A stretch of DNA of 64,000 nucleotides from Epiperipatus broadwayi (lineage: Eukaryota > Onychophora > Udeonychophora > Euonychophora > Peripatidae), in NCBI GenBank assembly GCA_028023455.1, contig JAQFVV010012509.1, positions 2,484,001 through 2,548,000 on the forward strand, written 5' to 3'. Positions 1-10,759 of this stretch are shown piece after piece. The notes beneath the pieces were generated by a model. The model was not told the DNA's origin, did not search any database, and saw only the letters and a program-made list of their open reading frames with translations. Position numbers and translations under genes: made by a program. Numbering within the stretch: the first letter of the stretch is position 1; each line of letters begins with the position of its first letter.

Positions 1-334
1 TAGACTTAATAAAATAAGATAATAAATTATTGAAAAGAATCTGCAATAATCACATTAGTTTTTGGTTTTATAATTTTTTCACTCAATTATTTAAATATTA
101 TTCTTTGTTTTTCTTCAAATTTTGTTAGTTAATTTACTTTTGTATAGTTGTATCGATTCTGGGTTTTTTTTTTATTATTCTTTGAAAATATATTAAATTT
201 GTGAAACACTACAATAATTTATATTTTACTATAAAAACACACCTGCCCTTCCTTCCATTTTCTTTGTTCATTAACTTATTGGTCTGCAGCATAATAGTCA
301 GTTGAGAAACATTGTTCTAGTGTCCATTTTATTA
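1..334. other. AT-rich flank, nothing identified
   Basis: The stretch is dominated by A/T runs with no long open frame, no RNA-like fold and no recognisable repeat end. It stops at the target-site duplication of the hAT-type element that follows. Confidence 0.6.
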
Positions 335-342
335 CTTTATGG

Positions 343-763
343 CAGGGATGGCCAACTTTTGTGTTCATAAGATTACCTTATTTTAAAGAAATGTATTGTG
401 ATTGACTTGTTGTCATAGGCATAGTCTAAGCGGAGCGAGGTCTGAAATACTTACTATTTTTATATATCTACCTATGTAAAAAATAACAATTCTTTAACGG
501 TCCAAAAAACTCATGACTGGGGGAATTAAAGCAACATGAGTAATTATTAACAATATTTATTAATTCAAATTAGCTACATTAACTCGAAATTAAAAATATT
601 ATTTTCAATAATGATACGACTTAGTGGACTTCACCTATCTAGAATTGAAAAAAAATTTAGAACAAAAAAACTTGAAAATCTTCACTTAATTTGTTCCACT
701 TGTAACCTGATGGCTCTTGCCAGATCGGCTGGTGGATCACGATCGACTTGTTGTCCACTCCTG
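343..763. mobile_element. Non-autonomous hAT-type DNA transposon (MITE)
   Basis: The left end reads CAGGGATGGCCAAC and the right end, reverse-complemented, reads CAGGAGTGGACAAC, so the 421-bp element has imperfect terminal inverted repeats of the CAGGG(T/A)GGCCAAC type common in hAT elements. The flanks ctttatgg (335-342) and ctttttgg (764-771) match at 7 of 8 bases, the 8-bp target duplication expected of hAT. The interior near the right end (GATCACGATCGACTTGTTG) resembles the GATCG-rich subterminal sequence seen in many animal hAT MITEs. The 72-codon open frame inside shows no transposase motif, so it must be mobilised in trans. The family name is inferred from the ends and target duplication only. 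Confidence 0.75.
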
Positions 764-771
764 CTTTTTGG

Positions 772-1679
772 GATGATTAATATCAAATTAATTAGGGTGG
801 ACAGGTTTTTTTTTGTCATTAAAATTTAAAATTAGACCGCAATCAATGAAATTCTTGCAATTGATCATAAAACAGTTACAATACTTTGCTTATCATAATT
901 GATTAGGTTTGTAAAATTTAATATATTATATATCATGTATCATATGTATAGTCTACATAATATTAATAAAACTTTTTTATTTAAATAAAATATATTGGTT
1001 TTTTTCTTTTTAGTACTGTTATTGCTAGCAATTTACTTTTGGTGGACGAAATTATTCGTGCAGGAATGTCATCTTTAAAAGGCAACCAGTAATAAATAGT
1101 TTATGAAATGGCGTTTGCCCCATTCCTTCAATATCAGATTAAAGTGAATTTATTATTCTGTATTGTATTTATTAATATATAAGTTTATTAACTTCTTTGT
1201 TGTGTTTTTTTTTTATAATAAATAATCTTCAAAATTTTAATTTGTATTTATTATTACTTTTTCAATAAAATTATTTTATAAAGATGGGAAAAAATATTTA
1301 TTTGGATCTTAAAAATCTTTCTTATTCAATTATAATGCAAAAACCAAGACAGGTTTATAAAATTGTTACCCGAAAGCATTATATTAATTTATCATTGCAT
1401 TTTATTGTTAATATGGTTACAGAATAAATATAGAAGAAACAATATATTGTAACAGGACAGAATGAAAGGGTGTAATAATGGTGAGATGGGAAACCATCAT
1501 TCTCATAAAATAAAATATAAAAGGAAATGAGCATGAGAGATCACAGAATAAAACTTAACTATAAGTTGACTCAGGATTAAACAAAAGTAATCAAATTATT
1601 CATCATGGAACAGACAAACAAAAAATTAACCATTAGCATTGTGACTGGATTTCAATGGGGTCCACTATAAAAAAGCTAT
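772..1679. other. AT-rich spacer, nothing identified
   Basis: Long A/T runs between the hAT MITE and the first unit of the tandem duplication. No coding segment with recognisable protein similarity and no clear repeat boundary were seen. Confidence 0.5.
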
Positions 1680-4620
1680 TTATCTAGTGACTGCCAAATT
1701 TGGGGCAGATTATATAAATTATTTGGATGCACAAACTCAAGTACTAATCCATCAGAACATAACAATACTACAGAAATATGCTGATCATCATCAATGCTCT
1801 AGCCGTATACTACTATTAATGTACTGGCAAACTATAAACTTAATTTCTATTACAACAGTACATGAACTTTAAAAGATGATACTTTGGCACCATTCAGGAT
1901 TATTATTTGGATATCCAAAACACTAACAAACTCCTTATCTCTGTAGGTAACCATTCTGCTCTAATTCTAACTCTGGAAGTAAGAACTTTATAAACTATTA
2001 CTGTGAGCAAAAGATAAATATAAGTTTATTCTAAATAATTTATAGGTTTAATCTACTATAATTAAATAGCTTTTCTGGCATAATTTAAAAATCTCTAAGC
2101 AGTATTGAAATCAAGTCATACACATTACTAGTTTATATAACAAAGCTGGAATAATAAAGATATTCTAGAATATAAACTCTAAACTGTATTGAAATGAAGT
2201 CACATACTGTCAGTTCATGTAACAGATAGCTGGAACAATAGTCATTAACTTTAGAATATTTTTTTAAATAATTATTTAATTAACTAATAATAAAAATTTT
2301 TAAAAATAACATGATAATATGAAAATTTAAACATTTTATCAAAAAAAAAAAAATGTTTCATAAAAATTATAATTAATCAGTTGATTTCTAATCATTAAAT
2401 TATTTAAATTTGCTTTCATTGAGTTATTTCTTTAAATAACAAATGAGGGAAAGCAACCTTTCTCAAATCATAGATAACAATTTATATTATCTTAACTAAT
2501 TTTTTGTTGAATTTTGAAGGGAAAAATAAGTGAATAAAAAGAAAAATTTAGTAAAGTTAAATTTCCCAAAAAAACTTGTAATTTTGAAGAAAGAATATTA
2601 AATCGATAAAAAAAAAATGTTTCACTAGAAAATATTAAATTAATGAAATTATTCAAAATTATCAATTGTTACATTTATAAAATTATTACTTTGATATAAA
2701 AAATTTTTTTTACTATAAATGAATATAGTGTGCACAAAAAAAAAACCTTTAAGCATGGTTTTAAATTTCTTTGAAATCCTTTGCAGTTATAATTTTCCAG
2801 TTTTCTTGAAGGCTTATATGTCATGTACATGATTAATTTATCATTTTCTCGGTGTGCAGTATTTCCAAGTTATGCGGTAAAAATTTACCCTTTCGAATAA
2901 ATTTTCCAAGTAAGACTGTTATACAGAGAGGTCAGTTGCAGATTACTACAGGAGTAACTACATTTTGCTAGAAAGACAGGTTATATGGAGGAAGATGATG
3001 TCTAGCTTAGTTAAAATTTCAACAGCTTGGATAAGACTTCTGCCTTTTCTTCTTTAGCAGTTGTGTCAGGAACATTTCTCCTATCTTCTTCAGCAACTGT
3101 ATCAAAAGTCTCCTATTGGTAGCTTTAACAACTGGTTTAAGAACTACTGTCCTCTTCAACAATTAGGTTGGGAATGACCTTCCAAACTGACCTGGCTTAT
3201 TCTCGTGCCTCTTAATTTTAGAACAATCCTGCCATAAACCAATAATAATTATCTCTAACATGACACAATTAGTAATAGCCAACAAATACAATGGTTCGGT
3301 TATTTTCTTTGTTCAACATTGACATTGAAAAACAAGTTAAAAATTTAAATTAGAACCAATTTTTGACTTTTTTTCTAATAAAATTTTCTTGCAAAAAGAT
3401 AAGATAATCAGATTAATTAGACTGATTTGATAAACACTTTTGGAGATAAAGAGGAATGTAAAAGTTTAATAGAATGTTAAAATCATTTTTTTTTTTTAAA
3501 TATTAAAATTATCTTATTTTCTTTCAAACAGTAAAATGAAAAGTTTTAACAAACTTTTCAAAATCAAAACTGGTAAATAGTTAATTATTCAAGAGAGAAA
3601 ACAAAATTATTTGGTTTTATATTTTTTTTTATTTATAACTTAGTAAAATCACATTACTATTTTAAAAAAAGAATTTTTGTATTACCTTTTGGAAAGAAAA
3701 AAAAGCATTTAAATTAAATATCCATTATAATAAAAAATACAAAATTATGTATTAAATCTAAATTTAAACTGTGGGAACTTGTAATATTGATATGGTTATT
3801 ACCCATAATGATGTAATACCCTGCCCTTAAAAAGAGATAATGAAATGGAGTTCCCCATTTCATTTTAACTTTCAATGGTCATCTTATTACTTGTGCTGTC
3901 TAAGATCGTAGAGATTCAAGTAAGTATTTTAATCCATACGTGGTTTATGATCTTCACTTATTGTTGGAGTCGTCAAACTTTTTCCATTGTTTTGTTTTTC
4001 ATTATAGAATGGCTTAAACATTTTAACTTGTTTTTTAGCCAATTCATTTAGATGAAATAGATTGAGGGTCTTATAATATATTTCTTAATATGCATGGATG
4101 TTCTTTAAAATGCTTCAAATCACTTAGTGTTATTGCTATCAGCTCTTGGCTGGAATTATGATCTTTGGACTATTATTTTTCAGTTCTCTCATTGTGTGTT
4201 AGTGATTTGTTTTTCTTGCACTTACAGCAAACTGGATTTGATTTATTTTGGGAAGTCACATCTAGAGATTATGCTTGGTGAATGATACAGAAGTAATTAG
4301 TATTTTATTTGAAACTAATCAGGTCATTACCAAGTAAGCCACTATTGTTACTTTTATTGTCATCTTTTATATCTTGTAAAAGTTTAAATGGAGAGTACCT
4401 TCTAGTGTGTAATTCATTTTCTGAGGCTGGACTTGATCTTTATTCTTTTTGTTTCCTGGGTCTACTTTCTAAACTTGTACTTGGAAAAGATCCATTTGAT
4501 GACCTCAGAAGTTGTTGGTTTTCTTGGATTGGGATAATTTCATGAGCATCTAATTCTTGTAGGTTTATTGCTTAAATTGGGAGTGTTAGTAGCTCTTCTA
4601 TCTGCTCAACAGATTGTCGA
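1680..4620. repeat. Segmental tandem duplication, unit A
   Basis: Sequence blocks here recur in the same order in unit B (4690-9100). Examples are ACTGCCAAA...GCAGATTATAT at 1690 against 4708, GAGGGAAAGCAACCTTTCT at 2443 against 5648, and the block around CTTGTAATATTG at 3778 against 8029. The copies differ by many substitutions and small indels, so the duplication is old. Unit A also carries a short internal repeat: the segment with GTATTGAAATCAAGTCA recurs about 80 bases later (near 2103 and 2187). Minus-strand frames shared with unit B are described separately. Nothing identifies a host gene function. Confidence 0.8.
3035..3180 (-). pseudogene. Decayed coding-like segment, unit A copy
   Basis: Read on the minus strand, one frame gives short runs matching unit B: KVIPNLIVEEDSSS, then, after in-frame stops, TAKEEKAEVLSKLLKF and a stop codon. 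The unit B partner (7247-7425) keeps the frame open, with EVIPYLVVEESSLKP and TSEEKTEILSKLLKF. Shared peptide sequence and a shared stop suggest both derive from a real coding region; this copy is broken by stops. I do not recognise the protein. It could be the last exon of an unknown gene or part of a mobile element. Confidence 0.4.
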
Positions 4621-5684
4621 TTAGTACCAATCAGCATCTGCTCGACCTTAACAAATTTCTGATACGTATGATGTGGCCTTCAATTATAGACAAATTTCTT
4701 ATCTAGCCACTGCCAAACTTGGACAGATTATATGAACCATAATTTGGATGCACAGGCTTAAGTACTAACAAAATAATGCTAGGATACAAAAATGTGCTGA
4801 TCATAAATGCTCCTGGCTATGTAATACTATTAACATACTGTCCAACTATAAATTTAAATTCTAATGAAAAAAATAAAATATGCATGAATGTTAAAGGTGG
4901 TATCTTTGCACCATTTAGGACTATCATCTGGATGTCCAAAACAAACGAATCTCTATAAGTAGTCATTCTGTTCTATTCTAGCTTAAGAAGCAAGAACTAT
5001 ATACTATTACTGTCAGAAAAAGACAAATAATGTCTTATTTTTAATTTATAAATTGAATTTGCTATAATTAAATAATTTCACTGGGATAGTTTAATAATCC
5101 CTAAATTCTTAGCAGTATTGAAATCAAGTTACACACTGCCAATTATTTAATCCTTCAGAATATAAAAAATAAGATACAAAAACATGCTAATCATCAATGC
5201 TTTGGCCATATAGTACTGGTCAACTATAAACTTAATTTCTAATAAAATATAGTGCATGGACTTTAAATGTGATTTTTACATCATCAAGGATTGTTATATA
5301 GCAAGAACTTTAAACTGTTACTGTGAGCAAAGAGAAATAACCTTATTCTAAATAATTTACAGGTTTAATGTGCTATAATTAAATAGCTTTACTGGCATAA
5401 TTAAAAAACTAAGCTGTATTCAAATCAAGTCACACACATTGCCAGTTTAGGTAATAGATAGTTGGAATAATGAAAACTAACTTTAGAATATTTTTTTAAA
5501 ACTAATTAATAAATAACTGATTAATAATGAATAACAAAAAAATAACATGATAGTATGCAAATTTAAACATCCAAAAAAATGTAGTTTCATAAAAATCAGC
5601 TGATTTCTATTCATTAAATTAAATTTGCTTTCACCAGTTTTTTTAAATGAGGGAAAGCAACCTTTCTGTAACCATAGATAACCT

Positions 5685-6657
5685 ATTGTGACAGTAAGAT
5701 GACGTATGTTGGTTTAACCCAGTTCGAATACTAGGTGAAAGTACCTTGAGGCCACCCATACGCGAGATTAAATCATGAATACTATGACCTCTGCCCTATT
5801 CTCGAGGCTAACTACAAACCAACAACATTATCTGAGTCAGACAAATTAATTTTCATCCGGCCAAGCTTAGCATCAGCGGTAGAGACATGGACAGGAACAC
5901 CTACAGAGCTAAATAGTTAAATGTGCATAAAAGTACTATGAAAAATATGTTTTGCATGCCTGGATCATTGGAAAAGCAAATGAAGCATTAAAATAAAATT
6001 AGAAAAACAAGCTTTTCAGTTAAATAAGATATTTAATTAATGACTTTAAAATATTAATAATGATTTAATGGCCTCCACTATTCCCCTAAATTAATGAAAA
6101 ACTAATTAGATAAAAACAGATTAAACGATATATTTTTGCGGTCTAGATCTTTTCCCAAAAAATTGTCAACTCGAATCTCGATAAAGTACAATAATAAAAA
6201 TCTTTCGCAAAGCATTTTCTAATTGCGCTAAAAACACAGTTTAAAAATTATTTAAGATGTATATAGCTAAATCAGATATACGTAATAAGCTAATGGTGGA
6301 CAAAAGAGGCGTTATCGAGATCAAGTTGGCAAACAAAGGCAACTTACTCGTATGGAATTTAGAAACAAAACTGGAAAGAGATTTTAAATGAAAAATTAAC
6401 TTTTAAACTTAACCGCAATGAAATACAAAATATTTAAACATGTTAGTAATGAAGAATAGCAAAGGAAAAAGGGTTAAATATACATATAGATAGATGATCA
6501 CGCAATATATATATATAAGACTAGTCTATAAAAATGGTTACATAACAAATATAATTAAATACAAGATTCCAGAAATATAATTCAATGAAGCAATTAAAAA
6601 AGGTATGAACAAAAAAAAGGGGTAGAAAGTAAATAGTTCAATGGAGGAGATACACTA
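5685..6657. mobile_element. Insertion inside unit B, unidentified repeat
   Basis: Unit A reads CATAGATAACAATTTATATTATC without a break near 2470-2490. Unit B reads CATAGATAACC, then about 970 bp of unrelated DNA, then TATATTATCG. The insert is therefore younger than the duplication. Its left end contains CCAGTTCGAATACTAGG, which looks like an RNA polymerase III B box (GTTCGAATA), so a tRNA-derived repeat may form part of it. No transposase or reverse transcriptase frame is visible. I could not define a convincing target duplication. Confidence 0.55.
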
Positions 6658-7246
6658 TATTATCGTAACTAATCCTTAATTTAATTTTGGAGGGAAAAAT
6701 AAATGAAAAAAATGTTTCAAAAAAAAATTTAGTAAAAGTTAAATTTTAAAAAAAATAATTTTGAAGAAAGAAAATTAAATGAATAAAAAAATATGTTTCA
6801 ATAGAAAATTTTAAATTAATGAAATTGTTCGATTATCAATTCTTACATTTATAAAAAAAATTTTTTTTATTATAAATGAAAATAGTGTGTCCACAAAAAT
6901 ACCTTTAACCATGGTTTTAAATTTCTGAAGTCCTTTGCAATTATAATTTTCCAGTTTCATTATTGGTTTTTTTGAAGGCTTCTATACCATGTACATGATT
7001 AATTTATCTTACTTGGTGTGCAGTCTTTTCAGATTTAACAGCAAAAATTTATCATTTCCAGCTAAGACTAACACAAAAACTTATGGTTTTGGTTGAAAGC
7101 AAGATGTTTTGCATATTACTACATGGGTAAATTTTTTGTATTAGGGAGGCAGAAGATGGTGCCTAGTTTTTAGCTAACTTTGCATACAGCTTATATTGTA
7201 AAAATAATTTTTATAAATACAGTTGTAGCTTGTTTAAAACTTCAAC

Positions 7247-7425
7247 AGCTTGGATAAGATTTCTGTCTTTTCTTCACTAGTTGTATCAGAAACTTTTCTC
7301 CTGACTTCAGAAGCTGGACCGAGTTTTTCTATTTTTTTACGATTCTCTTCAGCTGGTTTAAGACTGCTCTCTTCAACAACTAGATAAGGAATGACCTCTT
7401 TTTCCAGACCTTACATTTTGTCTTA
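7247..7425 (-). pseudogene. Unidentified coding-like segment, unit B copy
   Basis: On the minus strand, a possible splice acceptor (ACAAAATGTAAG) is followed by an open frame of about 58 codons. It includes EVIPYLVVEESSLKPAEEN and ends TSEEKTEILSKLLKF with a stop codon. The sequence is charged and helix-like. Unit A carries a matching but interrupted copy at 3035-3180 that keeps the same C-terminus and stop. Preservation of amino-acid similarity and of the stop between old copies argues that this was once translated. I do not recognise the family. It could be a terminal exon or a decayed mobile-element protein. No start, promoter or expression evidence is visible. Confidence 0.35.
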
Positions 7426-8589
7426 ATCATACCCCTTTTAAATTTAGAACCACACCACAAAACAATAACAGTTGTCTCCAACATTATACAATTATTAATA
7501 ACCAATTGGGTTAATTTTTACAAATATAGTGATTGTTATTTTTCTTCAACATTGACATTGAAAAAGAAGTCCAAAATTTCAATTAGAATCAACATTTTTG
7601 ACATTCCTTTCTAATTAAAATTTTCTTGCAAAAATAATAGAAGTTTAAATAGACTGAATTAATAAACACTTTGTTAAAGATAAAAAAAAAGAAAACTAAT
7701 TAAAGTAATATTTTAATGAAATGTTAAAATCATTTTTTTTTATTTTTGAAAGCATTATACAAAATTATCTTATTTTCTTTCAAAAGTTTTAACAAATTGT
7801 TCAAAATAAAAACTGGTAAATAGTTAAGAATTATTGAAAAGAGAATAAAAGAAATTTGATTTCATATTTTTTTCTCTTACACCTATTTATAAATTAGTAA
7901 AATCCCATTACTATTTTTAAAAATGCCTAGAAGTTTTATATTACCATTTGTAAAGAAAAAAATTTAAATTAAATATTATTATAATAAACAATTACATTTT
8001 AATTAAACCTAAAGTTCAACTTTAGGAGCTTGTAATATTGGCATGGCTATTGACCACAATATTATAATATCCTGCCCTTTAAATGGTGAGACAATGAGAT
8101 GGGGTTCTCCATTTCATTTTTCATCATTTTAATGGTCACCTTATTACTAATGCTAAGATTATAGGAATATCCAGGCAAATATTTTAATCCATATATAGTT
8201 TGTGATATTTATTTTTATTCCTGGGGTCATATCCAACTATATTCTTCCATTGTTTTGTTCTTCAGTGTAAGATGGCTTAAACATTTTAATTTTTGTTTTA
8301 AACCAATTTATTTAGATCAAGTATATGCATGGACGTTATGGTACTTTAGATACAAGTCAGATGATTTTATTACTGTCAGCTCGGATGGAATCATGATGTT
8401 TGGACAATTTTATTATTTCACAATTCATCTATTAGTGATTTGTCTTTCTTATACCCTTAACTTGATTTATTTTGGGAAGTCACATCTGGAGATCATGTGA
8501 ATGAATCTTTTTTATATACAAATAATCTAGTATTTTATTTAAAACTGATCTAATGTCATTATTATTTTAAGGCATCATTGCTATTTTAA

Positions 8590-9230
8590 TTGTCACCGTT
8601 TACATCTGTCAAAAAAATTTAAATGCAGAGGGTGTTTTATTGGTGATTTGAAGTACCTTCTGGTGTATTTAGAATCCTTGTCCATTTTCTGAAATTGGAC
8701 TTGAACTTGTTCCTTTTGTTTCCCAGATCTTTCTAAACTTGTTCTTGGATAAGGAAATTCATTTGGTGATCTATGAGGAGTTATTTTCTTAGGCTGGGGT
8801 AATTTCATAAGCACCTAATTCTGGTGTTCCTCATTCTTCCTATGCTTTTTTACCTTTTTCTATTTTTCCAATATGGTTGAAATCTAGAGGCATTACACAC
8901 AAATGTGAACACCAATTCTAGGTTTATTTATGGGCTTTCTTTCATAATTATCCTTTTTGTAACCAAAATATTCTGTGGGTTTATTGCTTAAATCAAGTGT
9001 TAATGGATTGGCAATTGGTACTAGTAGTGAGGTTAGTCTTATTTCAGACTACAAAATCTCTTCAGCTACCAGTTTTTCTCACTAACTGTTATATGAAAGA
9101 GGTGTATAGCTTTCACCTATCCATTGTCTTCTATTTTTGGAACAATCTCATTATCCATCTAGTCAGAATTCAGAAATGCCAGCATCGTATCTTACTTTTA
9201 CAAAAAGATTCTCTCCTCTAATTAAAAATT
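8590..9230 (-). pseudogene. Unidentified decayed coding-like region
   Basis: Reading the minus strand from 9230 downward, one frame carries recognisable protein-like runs between stops: ENLFVKVRYDAGISEF, then NKPTEYFGYKKDNYE and KPINKPRIGVHICV. After a break, a 73-codon frame at 8593-8814 contains ITPHRSPNEFPYPRTSLE and ends HLNFFDRCKR. Unit A (4390-4600, minus) has a related but shifted version, for example SFPSTSLESRPRKQKE against YPRTSLERSGKQKE. The stops and frame shifts make it a pseudogene or a chain of decayed exons. I cannot assign a family. Confidence 0.3.
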
Positions 9231-9689
9231 CTAATACTCATTGAAATTTTTTTCTGTAGTTATATTTTTTAAATCCCAAAATACTTTGATTTGAGAATAC
9301 ATTAATTTTGTTTTAGAGAGAAAAAATATATTTTAATTAATTAAAACACTTTCTTATCAAAAATGTTAAAACTATTTTTTTAAAAACTGACAAATACTAT
9401 TCAACATTTTACCTATTTTTCTTTTTTTTAAAAATTAAAACTAATAGCTAAATAAAATTACTAAGGACAGAGAAGAAAATTATTTATTTTACTCCTTTTT
9501 TTTATACTTTCTCTGCTACAATTACCCATAACCAACTGTATTCATATTATTTAAAATGTTTGTAACTTATTAGTGTAACTTTAAGAAGCTTAATAATAGC
9601 TATAGTGAGGGGAAAACATGTGAAATATTTATTCACTGTCAATTATTTTATTGATTACATTGAAATCTCAACCAATTACAAACACTGAA

Positions 9690-10180
9690 AAAAAATTGTG
9701 TTTCAAAATATAGTGCTTTAAGGTCTGCCCATCCCTCATATATGTATGTAAATGGATTGTCCTATACATGAGAGGTCAGTGACTTGTGGTCCAACATGGA
9801 TAGGATAAGGCTGGCAGTGTGGGCTTGGAGCATTCAATTACCTGATTTTCAATGAAATGGATGGCTGAAGAATTGTGGTAGTTTGAAGCCTGTCCATTAA
9901 AGTATAAAGATTGGCTATCTTAATATAAGCTGACTTGGATTGTTATATATGTGTGGAGATGATAATCTGAACCAATTGATGAGTGCTGCTTTAACACACA
10001 ATACATATATTGGTGATTAATCTTTTCAACATGTGTGATCAAGTGTATCAGCGGTATAACATAGCATGGATGGTTGAAGGTCATGTAAAAGTCCGAGTTC
10101 AAAACCCCTAAATATTACATATAGAAGTGCAGGTATGAAAAAAGCCTGTACTGTAGGAAAAAAAATATATTTCAAAATCT
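9690..10180. repeat. Possible tRNA-derived repeat copy
   Basis: The right half contains GTCCGAGTTCAAAACCCC, similar to a polymerase III B box and T-arm, preceded by ATCAGCGGTATAACATAGC. Flanking sequences look alike (AAAAAAAATTGTGTTTCAAAA near 9690 and AAAAAAAATATATTTCAAAA near 10159), which could be a degraded target duplication with an A tail. The evidence is suggestive only, and no full tRNA fold can be drawn. Confidence 0.25.
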
Positions 10181-10330
10181 AATATATTTTAAAATGATTT
10201 GCAAGTTCTAATTTAAATTCATTGAAGTATTTCTGAAGATTAATATTAATGACTTTTTAATTTTTGTCTCACCCTATTAACACTGGCCATACTCATTTGA
10301 GGATGCCTGAAAAATATATATATATATACT
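10180..10330 (-). mobile_element. Small LINE fragment beside a piggyBac-like end
   Basis: The bases near 10185-10245 (GATTTGCAAGTTCTAATTT, then TATTTCTGAAGA) match a part of the RTE-like LINE at about 53720-53775 (AATTTGCAAATCCTAATTT, then TGTTTCTGAAGA). Directly after it, TTAACACTGGCCATACTCATT and GAGGATGCCTG resemble the CTCATTTGAGGATGC block near the 3' end of the piggyBac pseudogene at 14500. This may therefore be two stacked fragments. Confidence 0.45.
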
Positions 10331-10589
10331 GGTGCAAGTAGCCAATATTTATGAATTTCTTTGAACTATATCCTTTTCTAAATAAACAAACTTATGAATC
10401 AATTGCTTTTGTTAGAATTAAATATCATTATTAGTATAACGAAACGAATAATTTTCATCATTAGATATAAGTTATAAAAGATTCTCCTCATACACCCCCC
10501 TAATACCTATCACACTAGTCACACCAGTCACTAATTTGATCTTTAGTGGTGTGTAGTCCCATTATACATTGTGCATCCACGTTGGTCGA

Positions 10590-10720
10590 CAGATATAATG
10601 GATGGAACAATTAGCACTTGCCCCAAAAGTTGATGATGCCAGACATAACGGACGGAATGATTACAACCAATCCCCAAACATTGCAAACACCAGATGTAAT
10701 GGATGGTCAACTAACTTGCA
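10590..10720. repeat. Three-copy ~50-bp tandem repeat
   Basis: CAGATATAATGGATGG (10590), CAGACATAACGGACGG (10640) and CAGATGTAATGGATGG (10691) are spaced 50 and 51 bases apart. Each is followed by a related but diverged spacer containing CCCCAAA in the first two copies. This is a short, degenerate minisatellite. The third copy fades within about 30 bases. Confidence 0.65.
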
Positions 10721-10759
10721 GACTGTACTACTATGCAGATGTAGCAATATGGTGAGGGG

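Larger units (their letters stand above)
4690..9100. repeat. Segmental tandem duplication, unit B
   Basis: Second copy of the block at 1680-4620, in direct orientation. It is longer for two reasons. The start of the unit is repeated (4690-5157 and again 5160-5500, both like 1690-2270), and about 970 bp of unrelated sequence interrupts it between 5685 and 6657. From 6660 to 8820 it follows unit A 2480-4550 closely, including ATTTCTGAAGTCC and the CTTGTAATATTGG block. The last part (8820-9100) matches unit A only patchily. Confidence 0.75.
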
